Source of the DNA: Lunularia cruciata
Lineage: Eukaryota; Streptophyta; Marchantiopsida; Lunulariales; Lunulariaceae
DNA: 64,000 nt
Direction: 5' to 3'
Assembly (NCBI GenBank): GCA_948567375.1
Contig: OX419762.1
Coordinates: 43,629,034-43,693,033, forward strand
How positions within the stretch are numbered: position 1 is the first letter of the stretch; the number at the start of each line of letters is the position of its first letter. The translations under genes were made by a program, and so were the position numbers. This document shows, in pieces, positions 1 to 10,815 of the stretch. The notes beneath the pieces were generated by a model that did no database searches, had not been told where the DNA came from, and saw only the letters and a list, made by a program, of their open reading frames with translations.

Positions 1-1603
1 GTTTTTTATACAAGAAAAGTACAAGATGTAAGTACAAGTACATTTATATAAGAAAAGTACATGACAGTATTAAAAAGTAGTACATTTTACTGATTGAGGC
101 TGATGTTAAAGGGTACTATATCAGCCAGGCTTAGTATGTAGAGTTATTCCAATCTGTATGATTTTAATTTCTCTGCAAGTGTTTGATACTGAGCTTTAAA
201 CATTTTCTAGCACCTATCTGCATAGTGATAGAATGTCTTTGTTTGATCCTACTGCTCTATTCTGTTCATACATAAAGTATGGTAAGTAAATAAGATAAGT
301 TTCAAATTTTATACAAAGCATCTAAATGAGAAAAAGCATTTATCTACATATATGCAACCTAAGGAATTCAACTTCTGTGCATCCCCTATTTTCTAGTTCA
401 GTGTTATTAAATTTATATTTCAATTTTGATATTAATTAAATTTTCAAAAATAAAACTAATAGTATCTTATTTAAATATTAAAAAAATTGTAAAAACATCT
501 TAAATATTTCAATCATTTAAGCTATATTATCCTAAAAACTTCTAATTGCATAAATTTCACATTATGAACAAAAAATTAATTTATGAGAGTGCCTATGTAT
601 GCTTAAAGAAATAATACATAAATAAATTTTAAGTTTTTTATTAATCTCTTTTTGATATGGAATTTTTACTCCTTACAGATAAACAAGAAGATAAAAATTA
701 GAGAGCAAGAATATCAAACTGAAAGATTTTGAAGATAAAATATAAATATACACAAAATTACTTGATTATAAATTGCCCCTTCTTATTATAATAATATGAC
801 CTCATGTGATTCTCAAGTGATAAACCTGTTTATTGATAATATTAGAGCTAGATTATACAAATATTCAAACTTACTTGCATTTAATATCTAGTAAATCTTC
901 ATTCTATAATGTCTAGTATACGTTTATATTGAATAATTTTATATATACTTTTGGATATGCTTTTTTGATGTATTTTTAAGTTTATTCATTTTAATTTATC
1001 ATTACAACAAAGTAACTTTTAAGATGTTAATCTTAGCTTAAATTTTATAGATCTTCATTATTGCATATATATCACTTAAATGTAAATATACACTTAAATC
1101 ACTTAAATATATTCATTATGCTTAAAAATTAAAAAACTAACATATGTTCAAAAGTTTTAAAATTTTACATGTTATCTAAATACTTTAAATCTATATAAAT
1201 TTAAATTAAAAAACTGTAAAACACTTTTTTACGTATAAGATTCTTGTCCAAAATATATAATATGTAAGGTTTGAAATTGATAAGGCACACCTTATTATAT
1301 TCAAGTTAAGGTCATATCAATATACACAAAGAGCTAATGTAAATATAAACATTAAAAACTTGAAATTATGACAATGTTTCTAACTTATTCTCTTAAAATA
1401 TATTTTTGGAATTCCAAAAGTTCATTCAGAATGAATTTTTATCATAAAATTATAGAAATTTATCACAATATCTACTTTTAAATACATGTTAATTCCAAAG
1501 ATACTATCACATTATTTTAAGATAAAAATCAAGTAATTTGAATCTATGTTGAGAATTCTATATATATAGAATTTTAAAGGTTCTAACATAACATTTAACT
1601 TGT
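1..1603. repeat. Left copy of a ~1.6 kb AT-rich duplicated block
   Basis: This non-coding, AT-rich segment aligns nearly colinearly with 44745-46337. Anchors include the shared words around position 91 (tgaggctgatgt, right copy 44834), 560 (cattatg, right copy 45304), 901 (attctata, right copy 45755) and 1591 (acatttaact, right copy 46325). By eye the copies differ at roughly a quarter to a third of positions with small indels. Homology stops after about 1600, where transposon sequence begins, and probably extends left of the window. No open frame of note is present. Confidence 0.75.
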
Positions 1604-2291
1604 ATTTGAGACCCATTAAATATGGTTGAGAAGAAGATCATACTATCACATTTTCATCTTAACTCTGAAGGAAAGTGGACCCAGAAAAGGTAAAATACAT
1701 CATAGAGATGAAGGCCAATGATCAGTATTATTTGAAGATTGGAAAGGAGAATTTGATGACAACAGAGGTCCCAAAGTCGACAAAGTAGTCAAGATCCAAG
1801 GAACCCTCACCTACACCAATAAGACAAACTAGACAACAAAAGAATTGGGTCCGATCTGAAGAATTGGTAGATTTGTCTTTAGGAGCAAAAGAGGAGGAAG
1901 TAGGATCAGATGCAGAGGAGGGAGGAGAAGAAGAGTTAACTCTGAAGAGGAAGGACTTTGCCATTGAAAGTGGTGCCATTGAAAGTGGAGGTATGCGCAA
2001 AGTCCAACAAGAACTACAAGATGAGGAAACTTTGTTAGATATAGAATTTCACTAGAAGATTGATGGGATGGAGGCAATGGATACACCCTTGTGCAGAAAT
2101 TCCAAAGGAAAAATTGCTTGAAGAATATAAGGATGTTTGTGTGGTTAATCAAGGACCAAGTGAGGATCACCTCAAGAAAATACCTTGAAGTGACTCACAT
2201 GTGAAGGAGAATGTGGTTGCGGAGGAATCAGAAATCAGGTTGATGCGGCAAAAACCTAGAGTGCAACTACGAACAATCATCTTATATGAAC
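1604..2291 (+). other. Unrecognised degenerate coding-like remnant
   Basis: The plus strand reads as an acidic, Glu/Lys-rich frame from about 1690 to 2055 with occasional stops; the longest clean piece is 1864-2055, 63 codons. The style (charged, low complexity, broken) resembles the gag region of a decayed retroelement, but no domain is recognisable. It is interrupted on the right by a solo LTR-like element at 2292. I assign no function. Confidence 0.3.
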
Positions 2292-2868
2292 TCTAATGTT
2301 CCAAGGATAGGGAAACCTCCAAAAAAAAAAAGGTTTAATTCCTCAATACTTTGATGCCCCAAAGGAGCACTTTCAACTTATATATAGTGGAGAAAATTGT
2401 TTCCAAGGGAGCTACATCCTTAGATTAGATACATTGATAGATGACATGTCTGCAAGCTACACCATTAGATTGGATCCCTGGGTTGGTGACATGTCAGCCT
2501 AGGTCCCATCTAGTTGGTAAAAAAAGTTTGACCATATGGAATCTTGTGGGAATCTTCTTGTAGAAAGCTCAAAATATTATGGAAGTGGTACCATTGGAAA
2601 GATCTCAATGAGAGAGAGTGAAAAGAGGAAAGGCATCTCAATCTTGGTGGGAGAGGACAGTTTTATTTTTTGAGGCCTAATTCATTCATTTAGGCCTCCA
2701 AAATTGGCTTTGAAAGTTTTGGTATGATTTTTACCTCTACCATTAGTGGAAGTCCTCTTTTGGTGACACCTTGTTCTGATCTACTTAGACCATCATGTAT
2801 AACATCCCTAAAGATAGAACCAAGCCAATTTCCACCTCTAGATAATTTCTCTAGCTAATGGTATTACA
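2292..2868 (+). mobile_element. Family G solo LTR-like element, copy G1 (577 bp)
   Basis: It begins TCTAATGTTCC, a one-base change from the family start TGTAATGTTCC, and ends GGTATTACA. The 5-bp flanks are TGAAC (2287-2291) and TGAAG (2869-2873), a target duplication with one mismatch. It aligns with copies at 25515, 31906 and 39482, sharing for example words around 'gatgcccc', 'ggtgacatgtcag' and 'taccattggaaag'. There is no internal coding domain, so it is best read as a solo LTR left by LTR-LTR recombination; a small non-autonomous element is the alternative. Confidence 0.7.
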
Positions 2869-4200
2869 TGAAGAAGGAGAGAATAATAAGTCTCCGTTTT
2901 AAGGAATAAACTACTTGTCTAGAGTAGTCTTTCCTTTATTTGATACATTTGCAAGAACAGAAATAGTTCTAAAAAAACAATTATTCCAAAGTACAAATAG
3001 AATTGCAATGGGTGAAGGTGATTCATGCACAGCAGAGTGAAGCCAATACACTTTGGGTTGAAAGCAAAGCACACAAGACGGCATTGGAGGAGTTGTAGGG
3101 AAGTTATAATCAACAAGGCAGATATCTAGAGAGGCAAAAATAAGACCTCAAGAAGTAGAAAGAAGAGTTGGTAAAGACAAAGGAAGTGTTCAAGATAAGT
3201 CGAGAAGAGTTATCACAACAAAAGGTAAGGATTTAAGGCCAGGAGGTTGAGACCGAGGAGTTGAGGAATGATACGGTTAAGAAGGATTGAGACTAGGTTG
3301 AGATTGACAAGTGGTTGTAGGAAGAGAAGAGATTGCATGGTCTCCTTCAAAAGTTGGATCCCAAGTGACTGAGCATGATGAGAAGATCAAGTTGCTTATT
3401 GTGAAGCACCAAGAAGAAATGGAGTACCTTTGGATTTAGTTGGACTAAGAGTGTCATCAGATTCCAATGCAAAAGAAATCAAAGCTAGCACTCAAAGAAG
3501 ATGAGAAGGAGATGTTGAAATGTTTTACCCATAGATTCAAGGCAAGGCTGAATACTAAAACCAATGCAAAGTTGTAGGAGACATACCTTATGAGTTGCAA
3601 TTGCAGGTGCAAGAAACTTGCAAGAAGAAGGCAAAGGAGGTAGACATGAATATGCTATCAGTTGATCTTAAGGAACATGCAAATAAGAAAGTACAAGAAG
3701 TAGCCAATAATATTTTCATTTGGTTAGATATATTGAAACAAGAAGTTGATAGGGTAGAAACTCTACTAACAAAGTTCCTTGAGCACCAATCCAAAATCTC
3801 AAACTTAGCAGTATAGGTAGATGAAGTTGAGCCCATCAAAGTGCTTAAAGGTGCTAGTGGAAGGGTAGCAAAAGTAGCAAAGATGGAAGTGACTTTGGTG
3901 GCAGTAAAAATTGATGATGCAAAGACCATAGAGGTTTCTACTATAGAAGTAGTGCAACACAAACCTCACATTTAGCTTGTAGCTTCATCTACATGTCCAA
4001 CACCTACACTTGTAATTGCAATCACTCTAGTTATAGAAGATGATATGTAAGTTAGAGAGGTGGTAGAAATTAGAGACTTTGGACCAATAGGATCATATCC
4101 AAGTAGATAGCAATTACCGATCTAAAGTGCTAGTCTTGTAGAAAGTATTGCTTTGTACTTGTGGAATTGGCTAAAGTAATTAGTAGTTTTTGTAACACTT
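2869..4200 (+). pseudogene. Degenerate retroelement-like coiled-coil ORF
   Basis: From about 3535 to 4080 one plus-strand frame is mostly open, with a few stops; the best stretch is 3595-3816. It encodes a charged, Lys/Glu/Leu-rich product with heptad-like spacing, suggesting coiled coil. Fragments such as 'HANKKVQEVANNIF' and 'VETLLTKFLEHQ' show this. The region sits between a solo LTR (2292-2868) and an inverted family B remnant, so a gag-like or accessory retroelement ORF is the most economical reading. No zinc knuckle, protease or RT motif is visible in it. Identity is uncertain. Confidence 0.35.
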
Positions 4201-4859
4201 GAGTGTCCAAGCTATTTAAGACCTGCATTCAACATGTTTTGTGTTCAGTAGGAGCAGATGGTGAAAGAAGCAAAGTGTTGCTAAAGTGCTCATTGTTTTT
4301 CTTAATGTTGGTTGTCAATTGGTTGTCTTTGTTTGCAATTACTTGGAGAATTTTGTGTGCAAGTAAAAGAAGTATCAGATGTTGGATTTTGAATCTTTGA
4401 ATTCCATTTTGGGTATTTCATCCCAAGTGGAACCACTTGTGAAGCAACACCTTGAAGGATGTTTTTGAATTGTAGTGTTGTTATTACTTAGGTTTTGGCA
4501 AGCAAGATTACAATGTTGATGCAAGGTAACCTCAAATTGGAAACTGTACCTTGGAGAAAGGTGGAATGCAGTTTCAAGAAGTAGCTTTGTTTTGAAGTAG
4601 ACATCTTCATATTGATTGAATCATCACAATTGAGTCTAAGTTAAATAGAAGTTGAAGAATTGTGATTATGTGAGAAATTTTATTTTTTTTAGTATGCCTA
4701 CTCGGTAATAGTTACACTCTTTTGGGTGTTGTTTCTACCCAAGAATTTAAAGATGTAACCAAAAAATTTGTTAAGTTACTTTACTTCATATTTGGGCATT
4801 CATGACATATATCTCTATGAGAATGAACAATAACTCACACATTACTACAAATTCACACT
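4201..4859. other. No gene recognised (AT-rich, TE-flanked)
   Basis: The sequence continues the style of the preceding remnant (Trp/Cys-rich conceptual translation, many stops) and contains no domain, repeat or RNA gene that I can identify. The plus-strand frame at 4203-4400 is unsupported by any motif. Confidence 0.4.
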
Positions 4860-5803
4860 TTGTGTGTTGTCACAAACTCTCATGACTTGCACTTCTTGCA
4901 AGATCTCATCAATGAATGGCAAGGGGTAGAAGTCCTTCTAAGTAATAACATTGAGCTTCTTGTAGTCCACACATACACAAATCTTGACATTCTTTTGGTC
5001 ATTCCTAAACTCCTCATGCATGAGAGCTCAAATCTCCAAAATTGAAACCCCTCCTCACAATGTTTATCAATTCTCTCAAATTGTACTTCCCACTCCTTTG
5101 AATTTTTTTACATCTAATTAAAACTCTATTTTGTCCTTCCTTGCAAAATTTAATCCTTTTTCATCAAGCCATTTGGCATAGGAAACTATTTATTCAATAC
5201 CCATCTTTCTAAATTTGGTCTAAAACCACCCCTTTCACTTCAAAAATTCAAAGCTCTCTCTCCAACAATGACCTCTCTTTGATGTTTAGCCCAAAAGGTA
5301 GCTTATCTTACACTTAATTTTCTTTGAAATTTTTAGTGCAATCCAATACAAAATGAAGAAATTATAAACTCTATTCAATTTTCAATCAAATGTGTAATTT
5401 TCAAGACCAATTTACCCTACCAACTTCCAAGATTCTAACTTAGTGTGTAATGATTCTCATAGTATATCTGTATGTCTTGGTAACTAAAGGATAACCCAAG
5501 CTATCATCTTTTGAAAATTTCAAGTTGACATCTCAAACTTGAATTTTTGCCCCAACTGACCAAAATTCTCAAATCTATGTTCCACCTCACACACTTTCTC
5601 TAAATTCTCTCATGTATATAGGATGTGTAATTCACCTCAAAATTATTACAATGAACTATTGAGTATAAAATTATATCTAGGTTCTCTAATATAAATTTAA
5701 CCATATTTTTCATTAATGTTCTCTCCAAGTGAACTCTCAGGGTCTCCTTCTACTTAATATAGAATTGTACATAGAACATTATCCTACCTTCTAGAGAGGT
5801 CTT
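4860..5803 (-). pseudogene. Family B (Ty3/Gypsy) internal remnant with RT motif, inverted
   Basis: On the minus strand, 5025-4865 translates to an RT segment with the pattern CVDYKKLN...PLPFIDEIL, matching the template-contact region of Ty3/Gypsy reverse transcriptase and closely resembling the family B RT at 22620-22700. The stretch from 5803 down to about 5046 holds the leader and gag-side sequence but is too decayed to read; only a fragment next to the primer site matches the 10190-10330 gag-side segment. Far too little separates the LTR from the RT, so gag and protease were mostly deleted. Non-functional. Confidence 0.6.
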
Positions 5804-5816
5804 GGCAATGGAACCA
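5804..5816 (-). other. Degenerate primer-binding site of the inverted family B copy
   Basis: Read on the minus strand this is TGGTTCCATTGCC, four bases inside the LTR end at 5821. It resembles the Asp-tRNA-type primer site (TGGCGCCGTTGCC) common in plant Tat/Athila-like Gypsy elements, with three changes. The matching position of the copy at 10172 is more decayed. Confidence 0.45.
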
Positions 5817-5820
5817 AAAA

Positions 5821-6498
5821 TGTGAGTTGGCTTGTTTCTTACTTAAGATAAACATTTAATGGTTATTAAAATAGCACATTGTGGACTGAGAGGGAATAAA
5901 CTAAACTCCATCACACTCCTCCAAGGCTAGAACTCCAAGGCTCAAGGCACTGGTCACTAGACAACTCAATGAGAAAGATATTGCAAATGAAAGTATGATG
6001 AGTACTTCCTCACCCCTTGTTTATATATTTTTTAATTTTTTACACACCAATATTACTAGTTACTATAGGAACTCAAACTACTAAAAAATTTAGAGGAATA
6101 TCTAAACTAATGAGAATAATCCCCTAAGCATGTGGTCTTATCTTCATAAACTACTAAGTCAATCATTCTTTCACATGAACTATCTTTGGACTATAGAAGA
6201 ATTTGAACTAAAAATGATTGTAGGTCCAAGAGTTTTCAACTCTTATCTCAAAACCAACCACCTAGGAATAATAAAGTCAATATACTAGATTCCAAAATAG
6301 TGGTGTTCATTCTTTCACACTCCTCTAAAGTATAGTCACTTCTATCATGGTTATGACTAACTCTAGCTACTCTAGCTCTAACTCTCACATGGTTACTAAA
6401 GAGGTTTTCTCTAATTATATATAAATAATATTTCTCATCTACTTGCACTACCCAAAAAATATCATAATAGAGCATACATGTACCAATGGAGGTTACCG
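5821..6498 (-). mobile_element. Family B LTR, inverted copy
   Basis: The reverse complement aligns along its length with the LTRs at 9414-10172 and 24855-25514. Shared words include 'caccactattttgga', 'ggattattctcat' and 'ctctagtgac/aacaatgg'. In element orientation it starts near 6498 and ends ..CTCACA at 5821, followed by the primer site. It is the 5' LTR of the inverted remnant that runs leftward to the RT fragment at 4860. Confidence 0.7.
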
Positions 6499-7320
6499 TA
6501 CAAAGATCATTTTTTTCATATTAAAAATCAGTATAGACTAGAGAGCAAAAGGAACTAGAGTAGAAGAAGGAAATAAGTTAGGTCCAAAGGAAAGGGTAGA
6601 AAATATTTTAGGAAGTTAGACTTAGACTTAGAAGAATTTCTAGGATACATTCTATTGGATGATAAAATTATGTTACTTAAAAAACTTAAGAGTAAAGTAC
6701 ATTAAAGTAGAGAGACAAAGTGGGAGAAGTAGTAGCAAAATTTAGAGATAGTTTGCAATGAAAAACTTTAGAGACTACAGATTATATGGAATTCACTTTG
6801 AATTTAACAATGGAGAAGTTAGATAGAATTTTAGCAAGTGTACTTGAGCAGTTTTACAAGTTAATGAATTTTTTCTTGGGAAGGACTTTGAAGCCTTCAA
6901 CATCAATCATGCCTTTGGAAAAGGGTTGTATACCTATTCATATGAGGGGTTAGATCAACTTAGCTTGGTATAGCTTCTCCTTGAGTAGACTAGGAGTAGC
7001 ATTTAGTTCCAAATGGCATGGTATTTAAGGCCATCATTTGAAGTCCTTTTTTTCAATTACATGGTTAATTAGTGAAAAGACATATTGCTCTTTGTCCTTT
7101 TTTTCATCCTTGCACAATTTCTATTCCCTTGTGTTTTGCAAGCCTATTGAATCTTTGGAGTATGTATTGCTTTGCTCCTTGTGTGTTTTGATCATTAGAG
7201 GCAAAGGTGATTGTTTTAAAGAAATGCCTTGACAGCTTAATGAGAGGCTGTAGTGCTGGAAGTAAACAAGAGGAAAACCTGCATAATAGAGAGTGAACTG
7301 AATTCCTAACTTAGAAAGTG
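6499..7320. other. No gene recognised
   Basis: AT-rich sequence with short open frames on both strands (for example 7038-7232 plus and 7121-7387 minus). None shows a domain, and their low-complexity composition argues against coding function. Confidence 0.4.
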
Positions 7321-7540
7321 AACTCAATTCTTGAAGGTTTTTTATTCCTTTGGAGCTATGTTCATTCCTTTGTAAAGGAAGTGACAACCTTTGGGTTGAC
7401 TACTTTCCTTTGGATAGGATTGGCACTCCTTTGGGTTTTGAACACTCCTTTGGACCAGAAAGTCACTCCTTGGAAGTTCAGCATTCCTTTGGAGAAGGAA
7501 AAGTGAAGGAAGGTCTCTTGAAGGAGGTAACACCATGAAC
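7321..7540. repeat. Irregular CCTTTGG motif cluster
   Basis: Seven exact or near-exact instances of TCCTTTGG/TCCTTTGT/ACCTTTGG occur between 7346 and 7496, spaced about 17-30 bp, separated by non-identical sequence. The pattern is a decayed short interspersed repeat rather than a strict tandem array. Overlapping frames on both strands (7318-7551) are open only because of the repeat composition. Confidence 0.5.
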
Positions 7541-8589
7541 TGAAACATCACTTTCAGGATTCTATAGGATTTTATCTAAGTGTGAATGATTTTATGTTTG
7601 TATATTTTGTGATGCACCCTAGTGGAAGTCATTACTTTCTTCTTCTTTTGGAAGTGGTTTCTGTCCAAGAAGTGAAAGAAGTAAGAATAAAGGACTGATC
7701 AATGATAATTACTTTAGTATCTATTTATTTCTAATTGTATCCTCATGGAAAAAACCTTTTTACCTCAAAATATTGCACTTTGGTGCATAATATGTTATTA
7801 TGCAAAGACCCTTAGCTCCTCTCTCCTCAATATATATATTTTTGTAACTCCTTTGTGCTCTACTTTAATAAGTGCTCCAATATATGCATATCTCCTCTTT
7901 GGTTTCCAAATTTTCAGCCCCTAAATATCCATAAACACTTCTCCAAATATGGCTTTACATAGTTAACAAATGGCTTTTTGCACTTTGAAAACTACCAGAA
8001 AATGGTGGGTTACAAATAAATTCATGTGAGAATATACAAGATTTTCAGCAAAACTATATGGTATTCCTTCAAAGGGTGACATAACATCATCATTGGATAC
8101 CCAAAGATCTTCATAGGGTTTTGCACCTAATCACTTTTGGATCTCTTTCCAAAATTTAGGATGTTCATACCATTGCCGCAACACTAACCCTACATATTCC
8201 ATTCAACTTAACCTGCATACAACAAAGTGTGAACATCCAAACCCCTACATATTTGAGTCACTAAACCTACATATACCAAAGTCTGAACACTCAAACATGC
8301 ATATTCTAATCATCTAAACCTACACCAAACTATGAGTACCCACTCTTGCATATACATTAACCTTGCATATCCTTGAGTGTACTAAAGTATTCCAATTTAC
8401 CTACTTGCTTACACCTAAGTGTGTACACACAAACCCACTTATTCATAGCAACCCATATCATAGCACAAAAATTTTACAAAAGCATATTAAAATATACTTT
8501 ATTAAATGTTTTCTTGGATACAAGTATCCATTGGGTTTCCTATTCAACTCCAAAGATTCTCTACATGTTTTCTCTTAAAAACTCCTTAT
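7541..8589. other. No gene recognised; AT-rich TE-like sequence
   Basis: Contains loosely repeated 'cctacatat/cctgcatat' words between 8190 and 8370, but no transposon domain, LTR edge or RNA gene that I can identify. Confidence 0.35.
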
Positions 8590-9413
8590 CACTATGATCA
8601 TCTTGGTTTTTATCATCTTCTTCATCAACTAAATCATCCTCCTTTTCCAAATCCCAAGTGTTGTATCTATTTATCAGGAAGTTATGCAGAATAATGATGT
8701 TGAAATCCATCTCATTAGTATCCATTTCTACTTTTGCTATTCAGTTGAACCCTTAATTCTCTTAAAAAATATCACCTAGCTTTGAGAACCCTAATAAAAA
8801 AAATTTTATAACTCTGGTGTAGGATAAAAAATTTCCACATCCCATTTATCCGTCATGCAAGCTAATTTGAAGGTCTGATCCAAATGCCATATCAACATGT
8901 ACTTGGAAGCTACAAGCAAATATTCATGGAGGTCAAATGAGCTCACTACACCTCTCTTATTTAGATCTATCCAGAGAATGGACTCCTTCAAACGTGTCAT
9001 ATTATGAAATGAGCCCCACATCCCTATCACCAATGAAACCAATCATTAGTGGGGATCCAATATAAAGAAGAAAAATCATACTATGCCTTCAAACGCCCTA
9101 AATTAACATTGTAAAGAAAATGCTCTAAACATGCAATGCATGCATGAGATCAAACTAGCTCATGATGATCCTATGAATTTACCTCTAGCAAAATGAAGCA
9201 CTCTTCTTTGGTCATCTCATATTACTTGGCTATTAAATAAGTAGGATCCATTTTTATAGTAATATGTTTCATCATCTACCTAGGGTCTTTGAGCAAGAAG
9301 GAATAGATTCATGTCTACCAATCCAACACATCCCATGAATCTCTTCAATGCAAAATCCAAGGATACTCAAGATCTATCTTCTCTATTTGGCATGTAAAAC
9401 AAATGGTCTAGCA
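8590..9413 (-). pseudogene. PIF/Harbinger-like transposase relic
   Basis: The minus strand carries, in order, degenerate blocks of a PIF/Harbinger DDE transposase: GCVGLVD (9334-9313; family consensus G-C-V/I-G-A-I-D-G-T-H, first catalytic Asp), a Tyr/Asn/Gly block near 9250, GMWGSFHN (about 9024-9001; consensus G..GS.HD.R, with the second Asp as Asn), and ILHNFL near 8698-8678 (consensus C-terminal LHN.). Stops and frame changes break it throughout. The family B LTR at 9414 cuts its N-terminal side. The assignment rests on several weak motifs in the right order, so it is likely but not certain. Confidence 0.5.
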
Positions 9414-10172
9414 TGTAACATCCATTTGTGCATAGATACTCTATTATGGTATTTAGTTTGGTATTTCAAGTAGATGAGAAATACTACATGTATAGAGTTA
9501 AAGTAAGTTTTTATGTTAGCCATGATTGACTAGAGTTAGTCATAGCCAAGATAGAGGTGACTTTACTTTAAAGGAAGGTGAAATAATGAGCACCACTATT
9601 TTGGATTCTAATGTATTGATTTTATATTATTCTTAGGTGTTTTGCTTTGAGGTAAGACTTTATATTATCTAAGGTAAGAGACTCTTGGACCCACAAGGTT
9701 TTTTTGGTTTGGATTTTTTTTAGTCCAAGGATAGCTCATATCAAAGAATCTTTGACTTAGTAGTTTGGTCAAAATAAGATCACATGTTTAGGAGATTATT
9801 CTCATGAGTTTTGATATTCCTTTAGATTGTTGATTTTATATGACTTTTTGCCTAATAACTTGAGTTATTACGGTAATTGATACCATTGGTGTGTAACTAT
9901 TTCAAAATTATATGAATTAGAGGTTTTGAGATACCCATCATCTTTTCATCTACAATTATCTCTCTCATCTTGAGTTCTCTAGTGAACAATGGTGTCTTTG
10001 AGGTGCCTTGGAGTTCTAGCCTTGGAAGAGTGTAATAGAGTGTGGTTCTTTGCTATGTTTTGAGGGCAAAGAACCACACTTCATGTCTACCAATCCAACA
10101 CATCCCTAGTCCATGGTACCCTAACCTAATAACCATTACAGTTTCATCCTAAGTGAGAGATAGTCCAGCTCA
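9414..10172 (+). mobile_element. Family B LTR (probable 5' LTR) with a templated insert
   Basis: It starts TGTAACATCCATTTG and aligns with 24855-25514 and the reverse complement of 5821-6498. It is longer than its relatives because of an extra ~54 bp near 10053-10106 that contains an inverted 15-bp copy of adjacent LTR sequence and a 27-bp copy of the neighbouring transposase relic. It is followed by leader/gag-side sequence and may be the 5' LTR of the element whose coding part resumes at 20405. Confidence 0.65.
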
Positions 10173-10387
10173 TAGTTTTGGTTTTGTTACCATGATCTCT
10201 TTAGAAAACAAGATAATGTTTTGTGTTCAATTGTATACTAGACAAAAGGAGGTTATGAGAACTCACTTGGAGAGAACATTGGAAAAAGGGAGTACTAAAT
10301 CTAAGTTAGAGAACATGAATCCATTGACCTTGTAATTCATAATGAAATTTTTGAGATGATATTATACATCTTGTACACATGAAAGGA
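10173..10387 (+). pseudogene. Family B leader / gag-side fragment
   Basis: Short frame (10153-10335) whose peptide around 'HLERTLEKG' matches the equivalent segment of the inverted copy near 5770-5700. It is cut at 10388 by the TG end of a family A LTR. It probably continues, after the insertion, in the gag-like sequence beginning near 20405. Confidence 0.5.
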
Positions 10388-10815
10388 TGTAAAAGTCCAA
10401 GACCAAGGAGAGAAGTAGGAGAATAAAAACTCACATTGGGACACTTGAATGAGGAAAAACTCCAAATGCCTAGCATGAGCTTCGGCTCTTATATTTATAT
10501 GGATCATACAATGCTCTTGAGAAGCTTCTCAAGAAGTTTCCTTGAGCCGCTTTCTTGGAGTGCAAGCCAAGTTAATTGACAAGCTTCTCAAGAAGCTTTC
10601 TTCTAGAAGCAATTTACTTGGCATGCAAGCTAAGCTAGTTAGAAGCTTCTAGAAACTTTCTTCTAGAAGCTACCAACTTGGGGTGCTAAGCTAAGCTAGC
10701 CAGAAAGCTTCCCAAGAAGTTTTCTAGATACTTTTGGAATATTCTAGACTAATTTTGTCTTATTTGCTACTTGGTTAACCCAACTAAGTTTGTTGTTTAA
10801 CTTCATATTATTATA
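10388..10815 (-). mobile_element. Family A element D, 3' LTR (minus strand)
   Basis: A 428-bp LTR running TGTAAAAG... to ...TTATA on the plus strand, the last bases being a decayed TTACA. It aligns with both LTRs of element E (13299-13724, 18480-18905) but has lost several of their palindromic GAAGCTTC words. It lies immediately downstream (in element sense) of D's integrase/chromodomain remnant. Confidence 0.8.

Noticed and set aside
1728..2170. Two minus-strand frames of 90 and 113 codons
   Set aside because: Ser/Leu/Pro-rich antisense shadows of a Glu-rich plus-strand remnant, with no motif.
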